18,081 nt of DNA from Thermacetogenium sp. UBA4966 (lineage in GTDB: Bacteria; Bacillota; DSM-12270; Thermacetogeniales; Thermacetogeniaceae), in assembly GCA_002397275.1 (NCBI GenBank), contig DHAA01000118.1, positions 1 through 18,081 on the forward strand. The letters are read 5' to 3'. The position numbers were made by a program, and so were the translations under genes. The notes under the pieces are model-generated. The model was not told the DNA's origin, made no database searches, and saw only the letters and a list, made by a program, of their open reading frames with translations. Shown here piece by piece: positions 13,662 to 18,081 of this stretch (position 1 is its first letter; every line of letters starts with the position of its first letter).

Positions 13662-16031
13662 TTGGACAGATATTCTCTTAAAAAATTGGAATTCCACCGG
13701 GTAAAAGAGATGCTTGAGCGACACTGCTCGACTGTGCTGGGCAGAGCCCATGTCAAGGATCTGGAGCCGTCTGCAGAAGCTGCGGAGGTTTTGCGGCTTC
13801 AGCAAGAGACTACAGAGGCATGCCATGCCCTGCGCATTTACCCTGATATAACAATGGATGGGGTTCACGACGCGGCCCCCTTACTGAGGCGCGCCCTGAT
13901 CGGAGGGGTTTTGGAACCGCTTGAGCTGCTGAGTATAAATCAATTGCTGAAGGCAGCCGGACGGATGAAAAATATTTTTTCTCGCAATGAAATCAAGCTG
14001 CCCCTTTTGGAGCATCGCGTTATGGAGCTGGAGGAATGCCCGGACCTGCGGGAGAAGATCACTTCCTGCATTCACCCGGACGGAGAAATTGCGGATCATG
14101 CCTCTCCGCAGCTGGCTAAATTGCGCCGCAAGGTCAAGGGTCTGGAGTCAAGGATCAGGGAGCAGATTGATGAAATACTGTCTAAACAGGAGTGGAATAA
14201 GTATCTGCAGGAGCCGATCTATACTGTCAGAGGGGATCGCTATGTGGTGCCGGTTAAACAGGAATACCGCAGCCAGTTTCCCGGACTGGTGCACGATCTT
14301 TCGTCGAGCGGAGCGACGGTCTTTATGGAACCGACCCCCCTGGTCAGGCTCGGCAATGAACTGGCCGCAGAGCGTTCTGCGGTTTCCCGGGAAGAGCTCA
14401 GGATTTTGGAGGAACTATCCGCCCTTACAGCGTCCAGTCACGATGAAATTAAGAAAAACTTGGAGCTGCTGGGAGAACTGGATTTCATCATGGCAAAGGG
14501 GCATTTGAGCAAGGAACTGCGGGCCAATCCCCCTGGTTTCAGTCAAGAATCCCTGATGGTAATCAAAGCAGGACGTCACCCGCTGCTCAAAGGAGAAGTG
14601 GTTCCCCTTGACCTCAGGCTTGGTCAGGATTTCGATTGTCTGGTGATTACAGGACCCAATACCGGCGGGAAGACGGTGGCCCTCAAGACTGTGGGGCTCC
14701 TGGCCGCAATGGCTCAGGCCGGACTGCATATCCCGGCCGCCGAAGGGACGACGCTGCCTTTTTTGCAGAATATTTTTGCAGATATCGGAGATGAGCAGAG
14801 TATTGAACAGTCCCTCAGCACCTTCTCCGGACATATGAGGAATATCGTGCGCATCCTGCAGGGGGCGGGGAGGGGCGCCCTGGTCATTCTTGACGAACTG
14901 GGCGCCGGCACAGACCCGGAACAGGGCGCCGCCCTGGGGATGGCTGTCATGGAGTGTTTGCTGCAAAAGGGTGCCCTGGCAATAATAACCAGTCATTTCA
15001 GCGAGCTCAAGGTCTTTGCCCATACAAGGCAGCGGGTGGAAAACGCCTCTGTAGGGTTTGACAACAAAACCCTTAAACCAACTTTTAAGTTGTCCATCGG
15101 AGTTCCCGGGGAGAGCAACGCCTTTGAAATCGCCGGGCGTTTAGGACTGGACAAAGCTGTCATTGAGCGGGCGCGCAGCCTGCTGAATCCGGAACAGCGT
15201 GAATTATCAGATTTGATTCGCCATCTCAAGGAGGATCAGTTCGCCGCATCCTCTGCGCGGGCGGAGGCAGAAAGACTGCGCTGCGAGATGGAAGAGATCA
15301 GGGGAGAGGTGCGGCGAAAAGAAAAGAAACTGCAGGAAAAGCAGGAGGAGATTCTGAAGAAGGCGCATGAGGAGGCCCGGGAATTAGTGCGCACGGCCAG
15401 GAGAGAGGCGGAGCATCTGATCTGGGAACTGCGCGAGGAAATGCGTCGGCAGGATGCCCGGGCGAAGGTTGAGCAGGCCCGGCAGAGCAGGAGCAAGCTT
15501 GATGAGCTGGCCGAAAAGATCGATGAAAAGATCGCCCCCCGTGAAACGGCGCCCGAAGGTGAAATACCAACAGAGGTGGAACCGGGGGAAGCGGTGGTTA
15601 TTCCCCGTTATAAACAGGAGGGCAGTATTCTCACACATCCCAATGCAGATGGAGAGGTTATGGTTCAGGTAGGAGTTTTAAAACTGAACCTGCCTTTGAA
15701 AGAGCTGCGACGCGGCAAGAAGAAAAGGGAGAGAGAGCAGGCGCCGACTGCGAGAGCAAAGGATCATGCCATTGCCCACAGCGCCACAATACTTCCGGAG
15801 CTCGATTTCCGGGGGTTCAGCGTGGACGACGGCTTGAGAGAAGTGGATAAATATCTGGATTCAGCATACCTGGCGGGGATCAATAAGGTCTCCCTAATTC
15901 ACGGCAAAGGGACCGGGGTTTTACGGGATGCCGTGCGGCGGTACCTGGCCAAACACCCCTTTGTGGCCGCTTACCACAGCGGGGATTATTATGAAGGGGG
16001 GGCCGGCGTTACTATTGTGGAGTTCAAATAA
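13662..16031 (+). CDS. mutS2: Endonuclease MutS2 (MutS-like ATPase with C-terminal Smr domain)
   Basis: MutS2, 789 residues, normal length; a MutS paralogue lacking the mismatch-recognition domain, linked in studied bacteria to suppression of recombination and to rescue of collided ribosomes. TTG start at 13662 with GAGAGGGAG just upstream (about 9-base spacing). The lever/clamp helices occupy about 1-310, then Walker A TGPNTGGKT (about 329-337), Walker B VILDELGAGTDPEQG (about 407-421) and a switch histidine in ITSHFSELKVFAHT. A long charged coiled coil rich in E, K and R follows (about 510-640). The C-terminal Smr nuclease domain is intact, with LDFRGFSVDDGL (about 714) and HGKGTGVLRDAV (about 747). 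Confidence 0.97.
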   Translation: MDRYSLKKLEFHRVKEMLERHCSTVLGRAHVKDLEPSAEAAEVLRLQQETTEACHALRIYPDITMDGVHDAAPLLRRALIGGVLEPLELLSINQLLKAAGRMKNIFSRNEIKLPLLEHRVMELEECPDLREKITSCIHPDGEIADHASPQLAKLRRKVKGLESRIREQIDEILSKQEWNKYLQEPIYTVRGDRYVVPVKQEYRSQFPGLVHDLSSSGATVFMEPTPLVRLGNELAAERSAVSREELRILEELSALTASSHDEIKKNLELLGELDFIMAKGHLSKELRANPPGFSQESLMVIKAGRHPLLKGEVVPLDLRLGQDFDCLVITGPNTGGKTVALKTVGLLAAMAQAGLHIPAAEGTTLPFLQNIFADIGDEQSIEQSLSTFSGHMRNIVRILQGAGRGALVILDELGAGTDPEQGAALGMAVMECLLQKGALAIITSHFSELKVFAHTRQRVENASVGFDNKTLKPTFKLSIGVPGESNAFEIAGRLGLDKAVIERARSLLNPEQRELSDLIRHLKEDQFAASSARAEAERLRCEMEEIRGEVRRKEKKLQEKQEEILKKAHEEARELVRTARREAEHLIWELREEMRRQDARAKVEQARQSRSKLDELAEKIDEKIAPRETAPEGEIPTEVEPGEAVVIPRYKQEGSILTHPNADGEVMVQVGVLKLNLPLKELRRGKKKREREQAPTARAKDHAIAHSATILPELDFRGFSVDDGLREVDKYLDSAYLAGINKVSLIHGKGTGVLRDAVRRYLAKHPFVAAYHSGDYYEGGAGVTIVEFK

Positions 16032-16107
16032 CCCCTCTTCTCGTAGATTGAATATAAAAAAAGATGCCGTAAGGGAGTCCTTAGTAAAACAGTATTTGAA
16101 TGAAGTA

Positions 16108-16138
16108 TGGCGTAGCGTAAAAAGCTACGCCATTTCTT
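16108..16138 (+). terminator. Strong hairpin downstream of mutS2, probable terminator
   Basis: TGGCGTAGC at 16108-16116 pairs perfectly with GCTACGCCA at 16124-16132 around GTAAAAA, followed by TTTCTT. It would end the mutS2 transcript about 75 bases after its stop. The right arm also carries the last codons of the recombinase remnant on the minus strand, whose TAG stop lies in the left arm, so it may have come in with that element. The bases between 16032 and 16107 show nothing else. Confidence 0.65.
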
Positions 16139-16302
16139 CATTTACCGGGGTGTTCAGTTCCGGCAGAATCCCCACCAAATCATAGCTGATATGAATATTC
16201 TGCCTGCGCTTTCTGTCGGATTTATTAGGTGCTTCTACAGACACCCTGCTAACCAAATCATTTAAGATAGTGGGCGTAAGTTTCGTCAAATCCGTGTACC
16301 AC
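16112..16302 (-). pseudogene. C-terminal remnant of a large serine recombinase
   Basis: Reading the minus strand from about 16302 down to a TAG at 16112-16114 gives an open stretch of roughly 60 residues: YTDLTKLTPTILNDLVSRVS, VEAPNKSDRKRRQNIHISYD, then LVGILPELNTPVNEEMA. This matches the end of large serine recombinases of the TndX/TnpX type (DUF4368-like tail), where LTPxILNxLVxRI and a basic R-RRQxIxIxY block followed by an LVG or FIG strand are usual. The frame has a stop just upstream, and the catalytic serine domain and zinc ribbon are absent, so it cannot work. It marks a former mobile element next to mutS2. The family call is from motif memory. Confidence 0.65.
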
Positions 16303-16354
16303 TAAATTTCCTAGTACAGCTTTTGAGCTTTGGGCTAAAGGACTAAAAATTAAT

Positions 16355-16759
16355 ATGCCAGTTTTTGATATGCGAATGTCATTTTCAGACCCTTTGTCAC
16401 ACCCTATTATCTTACAACCATTTTCTGATGTATTTATTGTAGATATCGTGTCAGGACGCAAAGTTATTAAGATGACAATTGATATTGATAAATGGATTCG
16501 TAGTTTTGAGGAAAATGGATGTACAATCAAAAGGATGAGCAAAAAAGAAACTGCACGAATAAACTCTAACATGAAAGGCTCAAATAAAATATTTGATATT
16601 CATGGCCGAGGAATAAAAATTCAAAAATATGGTATTTCTCAATATATCGGACAAGGTATTTTTTCAAGAATGTTTACAGCATTTAACACCCCGGAATCAA
16701 TGAAGAAACTCCTGTTGGCTACCTTTGAATATTCAAAAGAATCGGAGGAATGGGAATAG
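16355..16759 (+). CDS. Unrecognised ORF, probably 5'-truncated
   Basis: I do not recognise this protein. From ATG 16355 it has 134 residues, but the frame is open back to a stop near 16276-16278 and the upstream translation (TKFPSTAFELWAKGLKIN directly before the Met) looks protein-like, while no ribosome site precedes 16355. A lost true start is therefore likely. The product is basic and mixed alpha/beta, with IDIDKWIRSFEENGCTIKRM, IFDIHGRGIKIQKYG and FSRMFTAFNTPESMKKLL and no membrane segment. Codon use is much more AT-rich than mutS2, suggesting transfer. Its 5' side abuts a recombinase remnant and its 3' end abuts a truncated flavodoxin gene on the other strand. Confidence 0.4.
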   Translation: MPVFDMRMSFSDPLSHPIILQPFSDVFIVDIVSGRKVIKMTIDIDKWIRSFEENGCTIKRMSKKETARINSNMKGSNKIFDIHGRGIKIQKYGISQYIGQGIFSRMFTAFNTPESMKKLLLATFEYSKESEEWE

Positions 16760-16947
16760 TTATTATATTCCTTTAGTTCCGGGTCAATGTCAAAAGCATA
16801 TAAGCCGATTCCTAAAAACAACATATCGACTTCGCCTTGTATAGGCTCGTGGATTAACTTTGCGGATACCCCTGCTTGTTTAGCGATAGCATCTGCAATT
16901 TTCTTTGTATTACCTGATTTTGAATAATAACGCACATCAATATTCAT
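16639..16947 (-). pseudogene. Truncated flavodoxin-like protein
   Basis: The start is sound: an AGAGGG-type site precedes the ATG at 16947, and MNIDVRYYSKSGNTKKIADA contains the FMN phosphate-binding loop (YYSKSGNTKK, 7-16), followed by GEVDMLFLGIGLYAFDIDPE (38-57), the second and third core strands of flavodoxin-like domains. After about residue 60 (near 16765) the similarity ends and the frame runs antisense through the plus-strand ORF that ends at 16759, so the remaining 42 residues are probably meaningless. A complete member would be about 140-150 residues and would keep the isoalloxazine-binding loops, which are missing here. It lies 22 bases after the small membrane protein gene in the same operon. 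Confidence 0.6.
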
Positions 16948-16969
16948 AAAACGCCCTCTTTTCAGCTAT

Positions 16970-17338
16970 TTACTTAACTATAAACGGTGCAAACCTGCCA
17001 ATAATCGACTTTATGACAATACAGCCAGCAACTACAAGAAGTGCAATTTTGGGGTCATAAAGGATAGGAATTTTCCATTTGAATATTTGTGTTGCTGTTG
17101 TAAGTAATGCGATTGTCCCAAAGATGTAGCCCATGATGGTGAGTGGGTGCGCAGGTGCATTGCTGATAAATTTGCCGATTGTTGGCATAATCATACACAT
17201 TGCAAATCCGATTGCGCCCAAAGTAATAACAGCCGATCTCGGCCCATTGATGAATAATATTTGTTTGCCGGATAGTCCTGCATAAACAATCAGGCCGGTA
17301 ATCAACCACTCTGCTGCCAATACCCCAATTCCTTTCAT
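16970..17338 (-). CDS. Small four-helix membrane protein of unknown function
   Basis: 122 residues with four hydrophobic segments: about 5-22 (VLAAEWLITGLIVYAGL), 34-54 (AVITLGAIGFAMCMIMPTIG), 66-83 (LTIMGYIFGTIALLTTA) and 95-115 (KIALLVVAGCIVIKSIIGRF). The loops are short and there is no enzymatic motif, so it is an integral membrane protein of unknown job. The start codon overlaps the stop of the TetR gene (ATGA on the minus strand at 17335-17338), so the two are translationally coupled and the protein is presumably under that repressor's control. A flavodoxin-like gene follows after 22 bases, suggesting a redox or stress context, but this is inference. Confidence 0.7.
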   Translation of the reverse strand: MKGIGVLAAEWLITGLIVYAGLSGKQILFINGPRSAVITLGAIGFAMCMIMPTIGKFISNAPAHPLTIMGYIFGTIALLTTATQIFKWKIPILYDPKIALLVVAGCIVIKSIIGRFAPFIVK

Positions 17339-17970
17339 TGTCTATCGCTCCTTAAATAGGTTTTATTGAATGTTGTAATATGTTTTTCTAAAAAAGATAA
17401 TGCTTCTTCATATTTGTCGGGCTGATTGTCGTATTTGGATAACAACAAATACAAAGGTGAATAAAACTGCAAGGCCATTACCATTGGATCAGCATCAACA
17501 TAAACCCCAGTGTTCATTAAATCAGTGAACACGCCTGATATATAATCTAAGCCCTTGTCTATTATCAATTCCCTAAAAAACTTGCTTGCCTCGGAGGTTC
17601 TATACTGTTCCATTGTCAACATTCTGCGCAGTTGCGAACCATACTCTGTTTTGAGATAGAACTGGAACATCGTAACGCTGATACGGAATAATTCCTCCCT
17701 GACATCACTTTCTTCCGAGAGAATATTGGCCACGCTTTCAGGAGGGATAAAAGTAGAAACTTCCTCTTGATAACGACGATTAATGTCTTTGAGAATAGAG
17801 TCAAAAATGTCTTTCTTTCCGCTATAATGCTTGTAAAGGGCGCTCTCGCGTATTCCGATTTCTTTTGATATGTCACGGATACCAACCCCATCATAACCTC
17901 GTTCAGAAAACAGTTTTAGTGCAACTGTCAAAATAACTTCCTTTGTATCCCGTGTTTCGTTTTTTGGCAT
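17335..17970 (-). CDS. TetR/AcrR-family regulator of a small divergent operon
   Basis: A 211-residue repressor of normal family length. The DNA-binding domain at residues 8-60 is clear: VILTVALKLFSERGYDGVGI, then RDISKEIGIRESALYKHYSG with the recognition helix, and KKDIFDSIL. The C-terminal domain (about 70-211), with QFYLKTEYGSQLRRMLTMEQ and FYSPLYLLLSKYD, is of the type seen in clostridial TetR proteins; the ligand is unknown. An in-frame ATG lies 5 codons upstream (17985), but GGAGG placed 5 bases before the ATG at 17970 decides the start. It is the first gene of a minus-strand operon with the membrane protein and flavodoxin fragment. The double operator at 17993-18036 is its likely target. 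Confidence 0.9.
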   Translation of the reverse strand: MPKNETRDTKEVILTVALKLFSERGYDGVGIRDISKEIGIRESALYKHYSGKKDIFDSILKDINRRYQEEVSTFIPPESVANILSEESDVREELFRISVTMFQFYLKTEYGSQLRRMLTMEQYRTSEASKFFRELIIDKGLDYISGVFTDLMNTGVYVDADPMVMALQFYSPLYLLLSKYDNQPDKYEEALSFLEKHITTFNKTYLRSDRQ

Positions 17971-17992
17971 AATAACCTCCATCAATAAATTC

Positions 17993-18036
17993 AGTGATCA
18001 GTTGTTCACCATTATTATAGTGAACAACTGATCACT
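17993..18036. promoter_or_regulatory. Double palindromic operator of the minus-strand TetR gene
   Basis: AGTGATCAGTTGTTCAC at 17993-18009 is followed, after 10 bases, by its perfect reverse complement GTGAACAACTGATCACT at 18020-18036. Each arm is itself a near-palindrome of the form GTGANCANNTGNTCAC (12 of 16 positions symmetric), so the site offers two facing dimer-binding sites. One arm fills the promoter spacer exactly and the other covers the region from about the start point onward. Confidence 0.8.
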
Positions 18037-18042
18037 TGTCAA
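18014..18042 (-). promoter_or_regulatory. Consensus promoter of the minus-strand TetR operon
   Basis: On the minus strand TTGACA (18037-18042) and TATAAT (18014-18019) are perfect consensus boxes separated by exactly 17 bases, and those 17 bases are one arm of the double operator. Predicted start near 18007, about 37 bases before the chosen start codon. Strong promoter with full operator occlusion implies tight autorepression. Confidence 0.85.
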
Positions 18043-18081
18043 GCGGAGAACTAAATTATATTTTCACGTTGTTATTTATAA

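Noticed and set aside
14415..15023. Minus-strand open frame of 202 codons inside mutS2
   Set aside because: It is fully antisense to the conserved ATPase domain of MutS2 with no protein-like features; a shadow frame.
16258..16572. Minus-strand open frame of 104 codons
   Set aside because: Overlaps the recombinase remnant in another frame and runs antisense to the plus-strand ORF; the hydrophobic stretch is a by-product of AT-rich reverse frames. Neither strand is certain, but the plus frame is more protein-like.
1..18081. CRISPR array, tRNA, rRNA, complete insertion sequence
   Set aside because: No regularly spaced direct repeats, no tRNA or rRNA signatures, and no intact transposase were seen; only a recombinase remnant is present.

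Overview
The window looks like chromosomal DNA of a low-to-mid GC Firmicute of the class Clostridia, plausibly a Peptococcaceae-type anaerobe (inference). The reasons are the Firmicutes-type order pheS-pheT-zapA-polX-mutS2, a T-box leader in front of pheS, TTG and GTG start codons with strong GGAGG-type ribosome binding sites, and consensus vegetative promoters. There are no rRNA or tRNA genes and no CRISPR array.

Layout. 1-360 is non-coding, with two promoter candidates, a GC-rich potentially folded block and a small inverted repeat. 365-2798 is a tightly coupled TetR regulator / ABC-2 exporter operon (ATPase and permease joined by ATGA overlaps). 2900-6472 is a molybdate/tungstate-type uptake operon (lipoprotein, permease, ATPase) followed by a DUF4213/DUF364 protein. 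Its promoter sits in a perfect 12-bp-arm palindrome. 6491-6952 is the pheS leader: a promoter, an unexpected 30-codon aromatic-rich ORF, and a Phe-type T-box with terminator. 6979-16031 is the housekeeping block: pheS, pheT, zapA, polX, a divergent NIF3-family protein and mutS2, closed by a strong hairpin at 16108-16132.

From 16108 to the right edge the character changes. The DNA is more AT-rich and holds broken pieces: the C-terminal end of a large serine recombinase (minus strand), an unrecognised plus-strand ORF with no obvious start, and the N-terminal third to half of a flavodoxin-like protein (minus strand). To their right is an intact minus-strand pair of a small membrane protein and a TetR regulator. 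That regulator's promoter is embedded in an exceptionally regular double operator. I read this as a recombination scar or accessory island next to mutS2.

How the genes work together. The exporter operon is probably autorepressed by its TetR and induced by an unknown ligand. The oxyanion operon supplies Mo or W, and the DUF364 protein is probably an accessory in metal handling. The T-box should couple pheST expression to uncharged tRNA-Phe. zapA, polX and mutS2 concern division and DNA maintenance. I do not see a clear-cut new defence or biosynthetic system. The most unusual items are the double operator at the right end, the leader ORF plus competing repeats before the T-box, the palindromic Mo/W promoter with its DUF364 partner, and the gene-fragment mosaic.
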